Source: Heracleum sosnowskyi (lineage: Eukaryota > Streptophyta > Magnoliopsida > Apiales > Apiaceae). Taken from it: a stretch of 64,000 bases of DNA. Positions within the stretch are counted from its first letter, which is position 1, and each line of letters opens with the position of its first letter. Shown piece by piece: positions 1 through 12,300 of this stretch. Both the position numbers and the translations under genes were made by a program. The DNA is taken from positions 81,988,685 through 82,052,684 of the forward strand of contig CM061238.1 in NCBI GenBank assembly GCA_030848705.1, in the 5' to 3' direction. The notes below the pieces were generated by a model. The model was not told the DNA's origin. It saw only the letters and a program-made list of their open reading frames with translations, and ran no database searches.

Positions 1-3000
1 TGCCTTGTTGGCAATCTTGCATCTTTCCAGGAGTTCAGCTTCCTTCTTATCAAGTTCTGACTGATATTGAGAATATTGAGAAGAGTCAGGTCTTTTGCTT
101 GGCTTGGGTTGCCCTTCCTGAGTTGGTTGGGTTTGCCCTTCTTCTGTGGGTAAATCATCAAACTCATAGTACCAGTGATATGGTATAGGAGAAGCTGGTA
201 GATCAGTTAAAATATCAGCATCATCAAAATCTGCAAAATTGTAGCCAAATTTCTGATAGAACTCAGCATCCCTATCAGCCTGATATTTCAGAATATGTTC
301 CATGACAGACTCTGGGACATTTTCATAGCTCTCCAACAACTCTACCATTCTTTCCAGGTAGAAGAAGTCAATTCTCCTTTTATCTATGGTTGTCGTTCTA
401 CCACTGGTTGATGTGGCTTCCAGATAGAAGTCCTTATTAACCTTGGCAGATCTTGATTCTTCCCACCACAGAATGTACTCAGTGACCTCTTGATTTGCAT
501 CCAGCTTAACCTCAACACTCTTGATTTCTTTAGATTGCATCTGTTGTATCTTAAGACTGTTAGGAGGTTCTGATTGAATTGGCATCTTAAGATTTCTGCC
601 AAATCCAGTGGCCTTTTCCTTTCCTGAGTACTTGTGCTTTCCTTTAGGTTTCTGTCTAGAAAACCATGCTTTTGCTTTAGCTTTCAGTCTTTTGGGCTTG
701 ACAGTAGCTTTGGCTTCATCCTTGACAGAACCTTCCTTGACAGTACCTTTGTCGACAGCATCTTCCATGACAGCATCTTCTATGACAGTTTCCTTGTCGA
801 CAGTATCTTTGGTGACAACATCTTTTTCTGCATTTATGCAGTCAATAGCACATCTAAGAATGCTTGCCTCCAAAGCTTCCAGTATTCTTGGCTCCTCTTC
901 ATCTGTTGCATCAGCATCTTTCTTTTCTTGACTAGGAGTTTCTTCATTGCCTTCATTCTGATATTGAATACCAGTATTCCCAGAATTACTTCCACCAGCA
1001 TTACCTGCATTTCCAGAAGCTTCACCACCTCCAATCTCATCATCATCATCGTCTTGAAAAGGAATATCATAGAGGCAGCTTCCACCTTGATCATCTCTTT
1101 TGGCATTGGCTCTAGTGATTAACTCCTTCACTCTAGCTCCCAGTGCCTTGTCTCTCAACACCAGCATTTTGTAGATCTCTTGAACAACATAGACTCTTCC
1201 TGGATTGGCATTTGAGCTGAGTATTCCATATAACACTTTCATAATTGTCTCAGTTTGCATCCTGGATGGACTGATCAAATTCATGTAGTTGTTCCTTCTT
1301 GTGCCATCCTTTGTAGTAGATCTGTAGAAAACACATGGTGGATTTGTGTAGACTTCAGGTAGCTTCTGTGTGATCATGTTCTGGATTTGCATATTCAATG
1401 TTTCATTGAATGGTGTTTGAGTTGCCTTGATCTTTCCCTTCATAGCACACAACACCTTTGATGGCAGACTCTGCAATAACTTCATTGTGATGAAATAAGA
1501 TATGCCAGAAGTGAAATAGATACTTACAGCCCATCTTTTCTCATCATTCACCATTACACTAACAGTGATGATTTGATCTTTTAACAGTTTTGTGGTGTTG
1601 GTTGGACTGTTGCTTGGTGCATTCAATGCTTCTTCCACCACACTGCTAAATTCAGTGTCATGATTGTGTAATGTGCTCTCCCTGTAATCCACCATTATAG
1701 TATTGGCTTCTTCTTGATCAAACTCAGTACCATTGGACCAAGTATTTCCCTTCTGGATGGATTCAGGCAGTTTCCCTTTACCTTTCCCAAGCTTGTTTTG
1801 TTCCTCCATTTCTCTCCATCTTTTCTGTAGAGCAGTTTCTTGAGTTGCTGAAGTTGGTTCTCTAATTGTCACAGGAGGTAGAATTGGGTGTCTAGATGCA
1901 GGTCTTCTTTGCATTGCATCTTGAGTTGCCTTAGACATTAACACCTTTTCACCATCCAAGTCAACTTCAACAAGATCTTCAGCTTTATCCTTTGGTTGTC
2001 CACTGCTTGGTTTGACTTGCTCCCCCTTTGTCATTGCTTTACTCTTGATTCCAGAAACTTGTTTTGCTCCCCCTTTGGTCTTCACAGTTACTGGCTCCCC
2101 CTGAGTTCCACCTGATTCCTGAATAGATATTGATTCTGATCTTGCTACCTTCTCCCCTTTAGTTGAGTTGGCAGCTACTAGGTCAGTAAGGAACTGGATA
2201 GAGAGTTGAGTAGCAGCAAAACCATCAACCACCAGTTGAGAGAGAGAGTCCAGTTTGGAGTCCAAGGTAGCACACTGTCCTTCCAGAGCTTCAATCCTGT
2301 TACCAAATTTTGCAGAGGGGCCACCATTCCTTAACCTTCTTGGAGGGGAAGGAAAAGAAAGGGGCTTGGAGGCTATGGGGGTTCTCACACTCTCAGGGTG
2401 TTTTTGAGTGATCTCATCACTCCTCACTGTTTGACTCTCAAGGCCTAATGCCTGAATAGTGTGGGCTCCCTCAAGATCTCTCTGGACATGCTCAAGTCCC
2501 TCTCCTTTTGCTAGCTCATTTGACTGCCTCTCATTTTTATTCTCACCTCTCTTTTCTTTTATCTCTCTTTTCTTTTGCACACCCTCACTCAACCTAAATG
2601 CATGGGTATGAGCAGTACTAACATGCATGGAAGTAGAAGATTGAGAATGTACCTTCAAGAGTTTGGCAAGAGGTAGGTCATCATTAGAGGCATCCTCAAT
2701 GGTTACAACATCAAAATCTGGCTGAGAGGACTGGACAACATCTTTGGCAGAAATGTTACTGTCAGCTGGAGCGTGGACAGCAGGTTCTGTCATGACAGCA
2801 TCTTTGGGATGTGGAGTGACAGTAGGTTCTGTATTGACAATAGTTTTCTCTCCACCCATGATAGCAGCTGTGTCCAAGACAACAACATTTCCAGTGTCTT
2901 TGACAGCAACAGAGGCTGTGACAGCATCTTCCTGAAGGTAAGATGCTCCTTGGAGTTCAGACAAAGTGTTGGCTGTTTCATTTTCTAACAAAATACCACT

Positions 3001-4556
3001 TTGCCCTTGCTCAGTGTTTGGAGGAGTGGTATCCATTTCACTTTGAGAAATGGGTTCTTGTGGACCACCAGATGGGGGCTCATCCATGATTGGAGATGGA
3101 TGATCAAAACCTGAAGGGTTGGGACTGTACCCTTCTCTAGGTTGTGGAGAAGAAACAAAAGAATGTATAGGGAAGGAAGAATGTGAAAGTGTAGTAGAGA
3201 GTGGGGGCTGATTCACAGGAGAAATATGTGAACCATCAATAGGAATAGAGAAATCCTCACTGTGCCCTAACTCACTGTGTGTTTCTGCAAGTGGGGGTTC
3301 CTCAGGTTGTGAACCATGAGTTTGTGCAGACTCTGTATAGGGTGCCTTGGGAGACATGCCAATTTCAATAGATGCACCTTGTTGAGAAGACACATCTAGG
3401 GAGGTGTTTGAATCCCTTTCAATAACCACAGTTTGTTGAGAAACTGCAGCTTGGCTAACAGTGGTTTTGGTCCTCATAGCTCTCTTCTTCTTAGGCTCAG
3501 GGGAAACCACTGGGGGTTCTGTTTGACTACCTTCCTTATTTGCTGCACTAGGTGCAGTGTCTCCCTCTTGACTAACAGAGCTACCACCAACATCAGCTTC
3601 TAATGGTCGTTTCCTGGATTCTTGCAAGGCTTCTCTTTGGGCTTTGGGAAGTCTAGAGAGCCTAGGCTGAGTGTATGGTGTTGAATGGGGGTTAACTGAA
3701 TTTGGGTCTAATTCAGTTTCATTCGCAAGAGTGAAAGAGCCATAACCAGAGGGTAATGGAAAATCAAGGTTGGACATTTGATCAACCATGTGCTGAGTGA
3801 AACAAAGTGGAATATGTGCATTGAGATTCTGTGATGATAATAGAGTGTGTGTGTGTTCTTTTTCAAAACAGAGCAAGCCTCTAAACGAGGGGCATCATTA
3901 TTAAAATCACAGAAAGAGTTGATGCACAACATGAGAAAGCGAGGGTAGATTGATACCTTCTTACCTATGGCAGCCCTGAGGTGTGCCATGAGGAGAGCTC
4001 CAACATTCACCTTGTATCCATGGATAAGAGAATGTGTCAGTTTCTTGATGTAGGAGGGTATTCCATTCCAGCCAGTGGACTTGGTAGAGAACACCTTGAC
4101 CATCACATCAAAGATCATACTCCACTCCTTTCTCAGATGCTTCATATCCATTTCACCAGACGGATACCATTTGGTTGTTCCCTCTTCGAGAATAGGGCCT
4201 GCATACCCAATCTTCAAGAAGAGCTTCTTGAGAGTGTCATCATTAGCAAGGTTAGCAAAATTTCAGCCTTCTTGAAGTGTAATTCCAAGAGCAGTGTTGA
4301 TGACCTCAGCTGTAAGAATGTAGTGTTGCCCATTGAGTGTGAATCGAATAGATGGGTTTTCACCCTCTGTTTGAGAAACAGCCGTTTGCCAAAATGCCTC
4401 AATCCTGTCTAAGTCGAGAATGGGTGTTGAGGTAATGGCAGAACCAAGATAGGACTTGTTCAAGAAAAACACTAGTCCATTGAAACCTTCACCGACATCA
4501 TTTGGGGAAAGGATGCCAGCAAAGTTTGTTTGAGAGAGAGTCTGTTTGGGGGCCAT
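1..4556 (-). pseudogene. ORF2 of element B (large extra frame downstream of pol), partial
   Basis: The start is the ATG at 4,556 (MAPKQT...), which matches the start context of ORF2 in element D (MAPTKK...). The frame is open apart from an in-frame TGA at 4,263-4,265 and a frameshift near 3,845-3,870, at a GTGTGT run. After that I read it as open to the window edge, about 1,500 residues. The N-terminal 250 residues carry the shared RKEWS / WNGIP / YPRFL signature of this ORF2 class. A basic, NLS-like cluster (EPKKKRAMRTK) lies near 3,480-3,510 and a probable coiled coil near 2,215-2,290. A second conserved domain lies near 1,150-1,550. The rest is a low-complexity acidic and Ser/Thr linker. 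No signal peptide or membrane segment is obvious. Function unknown; such frames are sometimes called env-like, which the sequence does not support here. Confidence 0.75.
699..815. repeat. 15-bp tandem array carrying TGACAG, inside ORF2-B
   Basis: About seven imperfect units with 15-bp spacing carry TGACAG or CGACAG at about 723, 738, 753, 768, 783 and 798. They lie in the distal part of ORF2-B, where they encode a K/E-D-x-V-type repeat on the minus strand. The same hexamer recurs throughout element B, including its non-coding parts. Confidence 0.8.
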
Positions 4557-5225
4557 GGAGATTCAAGAAAAGAAAAAAAATAAGAAAGTAGCTTTTTGCT
4601 TGAAGAAAAGTATTTTGCCTTGAGTTTGATGAGAATGATATGTTTGAGTAACTGGGGAATAAATAGGGGTATCTCAAACGTTTGTGCACAAAAAGTGGAT
4701 TTAAAGAACGTGTCTTAACCCTCTCATATAACACGTGAGTTACTGCCCGTTATTCACTGTCAAACGTGGGATGAATATCCAATTTCAACGGTCCACTATT
4801 GTTGACAGTAACCTGTGCGCTAGAAACAATCTGTCAGTGATAAGTGGTGGTGACAGTAGGTTGTGCGCGACAGCAACTATTGCGCAAAAACTTGTTGTCA
4901 CCTTTAAGCATTTGAATGACAGTATTCTTTAAAAGTCTTGATAGAAAGTCTTTCCCTGCTGTCAAGAAGTTTGCTGTCAAGAGACACAAGACAGTATCCT
5001 TCTTAATGACAGTAACTTAGTTGCGGAATTGTTTCTGTCATGAACTTACCAGAATGCTTTATTCATAAACTTAACCTAAAATTAACAGAGTATGGATTTA
5101 GCAATTTTAATCTTTTGAACACAAATACTATGCAGTTAACACAGATGAAACAAAGACTCAATAAACACAACAGCAAGAAACTTTATTCTTATTAATAAAA
5201 TCATTTAAACATAGCACTGAATACA
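4557..5225. other. Element B pol-ORF2 spacer, ORF2-proximal part
   Basis: No convincing reading frame lies here. Going away from the ORF2 start, the sequence holds a leader-like segment (4,557-4,730) and then a stretch (4,750-5,045) with at least nine copies of TGACAG or CTGTCA, for example near 4,757, 4,803, 4,830, 4,849, 4,916, 4,959, 4,974, 5,014 and 5,036. The motif is in both orientations. This is the densest non-coding cluster of the element B motif. Confidence 0.7.
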
Positions 5226-5486
5226 TCAGTTTTTGATTTTATTAACTAATTCTAAAAATTCTTTCTTAATCTTCTCTTCAGTGCAACCTTCTTCCTTGAG
5301 AAGTGCCTGAAGTTCTTCCTCTTGAATCTTCCATTTTTCTTCTTCCTGTGCTTGAATGGCTTGAGACTGTTCATATTCCTCATGAAGCAAGTCGTCAAGT
5401 TCATCAAACAGGGCTTCCATTTCTTCGCGAAGGGGAGAGTCACACGAGACTTTTGGCCTGTACTCTATTCCTACTTTGTTTTCCAT
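5226..5486 (-). CDS. Small acidic coiled-coil ORF in the element B spacer
   Basis: This 86-residue frame starts at an ATG and lies between the RNase H end (5,892) and the ORF2 start (4,556), on the element's coding strand. After a short N-terminus it is almost entirely Glu, Lys, Gln and Leu with heptad-like spacing, which predicts a single long charged coiled coil (residues about 22-84). I do not recognise a family. It is intact although the neighbouring frames of the same element are broken, but it is short enough for that to be chance. It could be an accessory protein, a remnant of a longer frame, or spurious. No equivalent was seen in the spacers of A, C or D. Confidence 0.4.
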   Translation of the reverse strand: MENKVGIEYRPKVSCDSPLREEMEALFDELDDLLHEEYEQSQAIQAQEEEKWKIQEEELQALLKEEGCTEEKIKKEFLELVNKIKN

Positions 5487-5891
5487 GATTTACTTTAAAA
5501 CTGAGAGCGGACTGGTGAAACCTAAGGTTAATTTATAGGCAAAACCGTCTAAGGATTAAAGTCTAATGGTCAACAGTTAGAGTACCCATACAACTACCAC
5601 AAAAGTAATTAATGGTCGTGTCCTCCTTTAATCCTACAGATTTATACAAAAAGAAGTGTGAAAGTCCAATGGAACAAATATTTATCTCTCAAACTAAGCA
5701 AATAACCACATTAATGTCATACAGGGTCTAAAAGTATGAGACTGGCACAGAATACAGACATGTATAGTCAAATCAACACATGCTGTCAAATAACAGACAT
5801 AGACCAAGTAGACAGTAACTTCTCTTGACAATAGGTTTGAAGGTGCTGTCATGAGCTTCAAAAAAATTGGAAATTCAGAAAACTTAGTAAA
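5487..5891. other. Element B spacer next to the RNase H end
   Basis: Non-coding and AT-rich. It contains further CTGTCA/TGACAG copies (about 5,792 and 5,842, plus near-matches). No RNA gene or other ORF was seen. Confidence 0.6.
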
Positions 5892-6443
5892 TCAACATAC
5901 CAGATTCAGCATTCCCAATTCACTTACCAACCTGTTGAAGGTTGCTTCATCCAATGGCTTAGTGAAGATGTCAGGTAGTTGCTTGTCAGTTGGGACATAG
6001 ATCAGCTTCACAGTTCCTTGTTCAACATGCTCTCTGATAAAGTGATGCCTTATATCAATGTGCTTTGTCCTAGAGTGTTGAACTAGATTGTCTGAAATGG
6101 CTATGGCACTAGTGTTGTCACAGTAAATAGGAATGTCTCTTAACACTAGACCATAATCCAGAAGTTGATTCTTCATCCATAGAATTTGTGCACAGCAACT
6201 GCCTGCAGCAATATATTCAGCTTCTGCAGTTGAGGTAGAAACTGAATGCTGCTTCTTGCTAAACCATAAGACCAATCTTCCACCAAGAAATTGACAGCTA
6301 CCAGTAGTACTCTTTCTGTCAATCTTGCATCCAGCATAGTCTGAGTCTGAGTAACCAATTAGATCAAATCCAGTGTTCTTAGGATACCAAAGGCCTAGGT
6401 TAGGAGTGCCTTTTAAGTATCTAAAGATTCTCTTGATGGCTAC
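5892..6443 (-). pseudogene. Element B RNase H domain (C-terminal pol fragment)
   Basis: This is the C-terminal RNase H of copia pol, which removes the RNA strand during reverse transcription. Visible motifs are KRIFRYLKGTPNLG, GYSDSDYAGCKIDRKS, STAEAEYIAAGSCCAQILWMKNQ, FCDN-type YCDNTSAIAIS, RTKHIDIRHHFIREHV and DIFTKPLDEATF. It ends at a stop shortly after LGMLN, as in the other families. Its upstream half lies at 18,178-19,526: element A inserted within the SHLVA/IKRIF junction and duplicated GCTAC. This segment has no internal stop. Confidence 0.93.
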
Positions 6444-6937
6444 TGTTAGATATAATTGCTGACGTTTGTTCATCAGTGTTTAAGCAACAGGTGATCATCA
6501 GAGTTTACATTGAAGCCAGTCAGAGTTTGTTAAAGTCTGACGTGGTGATAGTTGAATTAGCTGTCGGTGCTGAATTGAATATTCTAGAAGCAATATATTC
6601 TGAAGATGGAAAGAAGCAGAATATATTGATACAGCTAAGGAAACTAGACAGAAGACTGAAGCAATCCTTAATTGATAATAATTGTATAGCTAAATTATAG
6701 GAGTATCAATTAGATAAGGATTGTGTAACTGTGTACTATATAAACACAGATAGGTTATCCCTAGAAGGGACGCAATTATTGAAAACATTATTCTTGTAAC
6801 CTAGTAGCTCTTTGTGGTTCATTAACATCACTAAGAGAGAATTATTTAATATAATTCAGTTTGTTGATTTATAAACTTGTGTTCTTGATTGTTATTCTAA
6901 TACATACTTGATTATATATTGTGTATTCGGCCTAACA
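6444..6937 (+). repeat. 5' LTR of element A
   Basis: This 494-bp LTR starts TGTTAGATA and ends GGCCTAACA. It is base-for-base identical to 17,684-18,177 as far as I can compare. It carries a TATA-like box at 6,737-6,744 and two reverse-orientation copies of the element motif (TCAGAGTT at 6,498 and 6,520). A 74-codon open stretch inside it is present in both LTRs and is probably meaningless. Confidence 0.97.
6737..6744 (+). promoter_or_regulatory. TATA-like box in the A LTR
   Basis: TATATAAA sits in the right half of the LTR, as expected for the U3/R promoter driving the genomic RNA. The identical copy in the 3' LTR is at 17,977-17,984. The transcription start is not determinable from sequence. 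Confidence 0.6.
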
Positions 6938-6939
6938 AT

Positions 6940-6951
6940 TGGTATCAGAGC
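6940..6951 (+). promoter_or_regulatory. Primer binding site of element A
   Basis: TGGTATCAGAGC, two bases after the 5' LTR, is the complement of the 3' end of plant initiator tRNA-Met, the usual primer of plant copia elements. Confidence 0.93.
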
Positions 6952-7000
6952 CAAGGCTGTTTAATATATACAGTTTTTCGATTCAAACACAGTAATAATC

Positions 7001-9326
7001 ATGTCTGAAGAAAATCAAGCTCCTCCCAAGGTTGAACAGGTTAAACCTAATTCTGTGAGTCGATATGAAACAATCAGGGTTCCAATTCTCAGGCCAGTGG
7101 AGTATCCAATTTGGAAGGTGAAGATGACCATGTTTCTGGAGGCTACAGATCCAGAATATCTTGACAGAATCAATGATGGTCCTCATATGCCGACTAAATT
7201 GTCTCCTGTTGTTGATGGTCAAGAACAAAAGACTGTTCCAAAGGAAAAGAAAGATATGACTCCTGAGGACATCTCATCAATTGCAAAAGATGCAAAGGTT
7301 AGACATCTTCTCCACAGTGCTTTAGATAATGTTATGTCTAACAGAGTAATTTGTTGCAAAACTGCAAAAGAAATCTGGGATGCTTTGGAAGTCAGGTGTC
7401 AAGGAACCACTGCTATAAAGAAAAACAGGAAAACAATACTCACACATGAGTATGAGCACTTTGATTCAAGACCTAATGAAACCGTGACTGAGACTTATGA
7501 CAGATTTTGCAAACTATTGAATGATCTGTCTCTGGTTGATAAAGAATATGAGCTTGAAGAGTCAAATCTCAAATTTCTCTTATCCCTACCTGAAAGATGG
7601 GATTTAAAGGCGACAACAATCAGAGATAATTATGATCTTGCAGATACAGATCTTGATGAGATCTATGGATTGTTAAAGACTCATGAACTTGAGATAGAAC
7701 AAAGAAACAGGAGATCCAGCAAGAAGACAAAATCTGTTGCTCTCAAAGTTGAGGAGAAGCCCATCAAGAAGGAATCATCAAGGAAGAAAGCCAAGGGAAA
7801 GGCTTTAGTCATTAAATCTGAAAGTGAGTCATCAAACTCTGATGATGACTCAAACTCTGATGAAGCTTCTGACTCTGAGGATGATGAAGAACAGATGATG
7901 CAAATGGCTGCATTGATGGTGAAGACCTTCAAGAAGATGGGATTCAAGAACTTCAAGAAAGGAAAGAGATTCTCAAGGAAAGATCCAAACTCTGAAAGGA
8001 AAAGTTTTAGAAAGTCTGATGGAAGGGAGACCAAGTCTGGCAAGAAGGATAAATCTGAAATCCAGTGCTACAAGTGTAAGGAGATGGGTCACTATGCCCC
8101 AGAGTGCAAGAAAGGAAAATCTGAGAAAGCACTCATCTAAAGGCAAAGACTGGGCAGATACTTCAGACTCTGATGATGGAGTAAACTATGCTCTTATGGC
8201 AACTGTCAAAGATGAGACTGAATCATCTGAAAATAAGGTACCCCTAACTACTTATGCTTATGATACTGATAATATATCTGAGTTAAGAGTATATCTGAAA
8301 AGCGTACATGTTAGTTATAGGGATCAGACTTTAGAGAATGAGAGAATTAAATCTGAGAATCTTAGCCTTAAAGATAGAAACAAGTTTCTTGAAGGAGAAC
8401 TTGAAAACATGAAGCAGATTCAAAAAGAGAGAGATGATGCTGTTTATGTTGAACAGGAGTTGCTCAAAAGATATAGGCAACTAGAATCTGATCTAGAAAA
8501 AGAAAGAAAAATAATCAAGACTTGGACAAACTCTGGAAGAGGCACTCATCAAGTGTTTCAGACAGATTCTGTAGGTTTAGGCTATTGTGAAAATGATGAA
8601 CTTAGGTTTAAAGACAAGGTTAAGGTTAAACCACAACTTAAACCTGTGAAATTTGTTCCAGAGTCCACTAAGTTAAAATCTGTTGTAGTAAGAGAAGCTG
8701 ATATGGAATCAGATGAAACCTGTGAAAGACAGGAAAATATTATAACAGAAAATCTTATGGAAATAGAAGCTGTTAAAAAGCCAGTAAAAACATGTGATAA
8801 ACAGGTTAATGTTGGTTTGATGACAGGAAAACAATTTAATCATAAGCTCAAAGAGATAAAGTCTGCTATGAAACCAAAAGGGTCCAAGAAGAATATGAAT
8901 GGAAAGATAGGCATAAATAAAAGAAATAATCATTTGCCTACTGCTGCTGCTCCAAGAAAAACATGTTATAATTGTGGTAGTACTAACCATCTTGCTAGAT
9001 TTTGCAATAAGAACAAAGATATTAATTCTTTACCTTCTACATCAGGAGTAAAGAATGATTATGTAAGGGTTAAACCACAGACTTTATGCACACACTGTGG
9101 GAGCACTTGGCATTCTATTTATACTTGTAAGAGTTATCATGCTATTTATCACAACTACTATGAGCTAAAACCCAATCTGAAGTGGGTTAGAGCAAACTCT
9201 GCAAGTGTAAAGTCTGACAATGTTAGTTTAAACTCTGTTGATAGTGATTCTGCTGCAAAAGCTAACAATGTTAAGAAAGGCAAAGGATCCAAGCAAGTCT
9301 GGATCCTTAAAACTAACTCTTTGTAA
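7001..9326 (+). pseudogene. Element A gag (capsid/nucleocapsid), one frameshift
   Basis: Gag packages the RNA and forms the particle. The first part starts at ATG 7,001 and runs to a stop at 8,138-8,140. It holds the UBN2/retrotransposon-gag type domain (W-K-x-K-M-x-x-F start, DALEVRCQGT, TYDRFCKLLNDL, LLSLPERWDLKATTIRD) and a CCHC knuckle (CYKCKEMGHYAPEC, residues about 357-370). The rest lies in another frame (from about 8,120 to 9,326), with a coiled coil and two more CCHC-like knuckles (CYNCGSTNHLARFC and CTHCGSTWHSIYTC). In elements B and C the equivalent region is continuous past the first knuckle, so I read the shift as a lesion, not a programmed site. Gag ends with a conserved VWILK motif (WVPK in others) just before the stop. 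Confidence 0.85.
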
Positions 9327-9336
9327 TTGGTTGTGA

Positions 9337-12300
9337 TTGCAGGGCATAAAAGAGAGCACCCTTATCTTGGACAGTGGATGCTCAGGACACATGACTGGAA
9401 ATAAAGCCCTGCTATCAGATTTTGAGGAGAAGGCTGACCCAAAGGTTTCCTATGGAGATGGCAACATAGGACGTACTATGGGATATGGCAATATCAATCT
9501 TGGAAGTGTCATCATCACTAATGTAGCTCTAGTCTCAGGACTCAAGCATAATCTGCTATCTGTTAGTCAAATCTGTGACAGAGAAAACCATGTAGATTTT
9601 CATACTGAACACTGTGAAGTTATCAGTAAATCTACTGGAAAAGTTGTTCTAGTTGGACACAGGCGCAACAACATTTATGAAGCAAGTTTGGTAACAAACT
9701 CTGATGGAAAAACAGTGTGTCTGACTGCAAGAATGTCAAATGAAGAGAGTTGGAATTGGCATAAGAAGCTCTCTCATCTCAATTTGAACAACATCAATGA
9801 GCTAATAGAAAGGATCTTGTAAGGGGACTTCCAAAATCAATACTCAGTCTAGATGGTCTATGTGATTCTTGTCAAAAGGCCAAGCAAAGGAAGTCATCTT
9901 TCAAGAGCAAATCTGAATCTTCAGTAGTGGAACCTTATCATCTTCTACATGTTGATCTCTTTGGTCCAGTGAATGTGATGTCAATGGGAAGAAAGAAATA
10001 TGCTCTAGTAATTGTTGATGAATATACTAGATATACATGGGTGTATTTCTTATCAAAGAAGGATGAAACTGCTCAAACTCTGATGGATCATGTAAATCTA
10101 CTGGACAAAGGATCACAGCACAAAGTCAAAATTATAAGGAGTGATAATGGAACTGAATTCAGAAACTCAATCATGGAAGCTTTCTGCAAGGAAAGAGGAG
10201 TGAAACAAGAATATTCTGCACCTGGAACTCCACAGCAAAATGGTGTAGTTGAAAGAAAGAACAGAACTCTAATTGAAGCTGCCAGAACAATGCTTGATGA
10301 AGCAAAGTTACCAACCAATTTCTGGGCAGAAGCTGTTCAAACTGCTTGTTTTACTCAAAATGCTACACTGATCAACAAGCATGGGAAAACTCCATATGAG
10401 ATGGTGAAAAATAAGAAGCCAAATTTGAAATATTTTCATATATTTGGATGCAAATGCTTTGTGTTGAAGACTCATCCTGAACAGTTGACCAATTTCGAGT
10501 TAAAAGCTGATGAAGGAATCTTTGTTGGCTATCCATTGTCAACAAAAGCATTCAGAGTCTACAATCTGAGAACTAAAGTGATCATGGAATCCATACATGT
10601 GTCATTTGATGACAAGAAAATAACTGGACTTGAAGATGAAAATGAATATGATCAACTACATTTTGAAAATGAAGATTTATTCTCTGATGATGTAAACTCT
10701 GATGAAGATGGTCTGACAAACTCTGACGAAGCATACTCTGAACCTCTACTGGTAAATACTGGAGAAACTGGAAATTCTCAAATTGAACAAAATAGAGAAC
10801 CAGTTGAGGGGGGAGAGTGAAGAAGCTCAACAAGACACAGCAAGTGAGTCAGTTGAGGAAACTGATTCAAACTCTGACAGTTCAAACTCTGAGCCATCCA
10901 ATTCAGGGGGAGCCTCAGATGCTGCAGAAAGTCAACATATGAATCAGGAGAGCATGGATCAAGGGGGAGGATCCAATAATGATGCAAGAAACCACTTACC
11001 AACAGCAAGAAAGTGGACACAGGCACATACACCTGATCTTATAATTGGAAATCCTGATGCTAGTGTAAGAACTAGAAGTGCTACTACAAATGAATGCATG
11101 TATCATGCTTTCTTGTCTCAAACAGAACCAAAGAAAGTGGAAGAAGCTCTTCAAGATGCTAACTGGATAACAGCAATGCAAGAAGAGTTAAATGAATTTG
11201 AAAGAAATGAAGTCTGGACACTTGTACCTAGACCAAAGAATAGATCAATTGTAGGTACAAAGTGGGTTTTCAGAAACAAGACTGACAGTGAAGGTGTGAT
11301 TACAAGAAACAAGGCTAGACTTGTGGCTAAAGGTTATTCACAACAGGAAGGAATTGACTATGATGAAACCTTTGCTCCAGTTGCAAGATTGGAGGCCATA
11401 AGAATGTTTCTGGCCTATGCTGCACACAAGAAGTTTAAAGTCTTTCAGATGGATGTGAAAAGTGCTTTTCTCAATGGGAAGCTTGAAGAAGAAGTGTTTG
11501 TTGAACAACCACCAGGATTTGTAGATCCCAAGCATACAGATTATGTCTACAGGCTTGACAAGGCATTATATGGACTAAAGCAAGCACCAAGAGCATGGTA
11601 TGAAACTCTTGCTCAATTTCTTTTAGAAAGTGGGTTCACAAGAGGTACAATTGATAAAACCTTGTTTTATTTCAATTCTGGTGATGATTTGCTTTTAGTT
11701 CAAATTTATGTAGATGATATTATTTTTGGATCTACTAATGACAAACTTTGTAAGAAGTTTGCAAAGCTTATGCAGTCCAGGTACCAAATGAGCATGATGG
11801 GAGAGCTTAGTTATTTTCTAGGCTTACAGGTCAAGCAAACAGATGATGGGATTTTTATCAATCAAGCAAAATATACCAGAAATCTTCTAAAGAAATTTGG
11901 TATGCTTGATAGTTCATCTGCTCCAACTCCCATGGCTACTGCAACAAAGCTAGACAAAGACACAGGTGCTACAGTGGATATGACAACCTATAGAGGCATG
12001 ATAGGGTCTCTTCTGTATCTCACAGCAAGTAGACCTGATATCATGTATGCCACATGTCTTTGTGCAAGATTTCAAGCAGATCCCAGAGAGCCTCATCTAA
12101 CAGCTGTAAAAAGGATTTTCAAATATCTCAAAGGAACCATAACCTTGGGTTTGTGGTATCCTAGAGAATCAGAGTTTAAGCTAATTGGTTACTCTGATGC
12201 AGATTTTGCAGGCTGTAAGATAGACAGAAAAAGTACAAGTGGAAGCTGTCAATTCTTAGGTGACAGATTGGTTTCTTGGTATAGCAAGAAACAGAAGTCA

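Noticed and set aside
699..815. CRISPR-like array of short repeats
   Set aside because: Units are 15 bp in direct tandem without unique spacers, within a plant retrotransposon frame.
608..1122. Plus-strand frames antisense to ORF2-B
   Set aside because: They are shadows of the repetitive minus-strand coding sequence, with serine/threonine-rich low-complexity translation.
6476..6700. 74-codon frame in the A LTR, repeated at 17,716-17,940
   Set aside because: It is present only because the LTR is duplicated, has no family resemblance, and overlaps promoter sequence.
8019..9326. A separate gene between gag and pol of element A
   Set aside because: Elements B and C encode the same coiled-coil and second-knuckle region as a continuation of gag, so it is the frameshifted C-terminal half of gag.
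9324..9342. A complete small intron (GTAATT...TTGCAG) at the gag-pol junction of A
   Set aside because: It would be only about 20 bases, far below the minimum size of plant introns. Only the acceptor-like part is kept as an observation.
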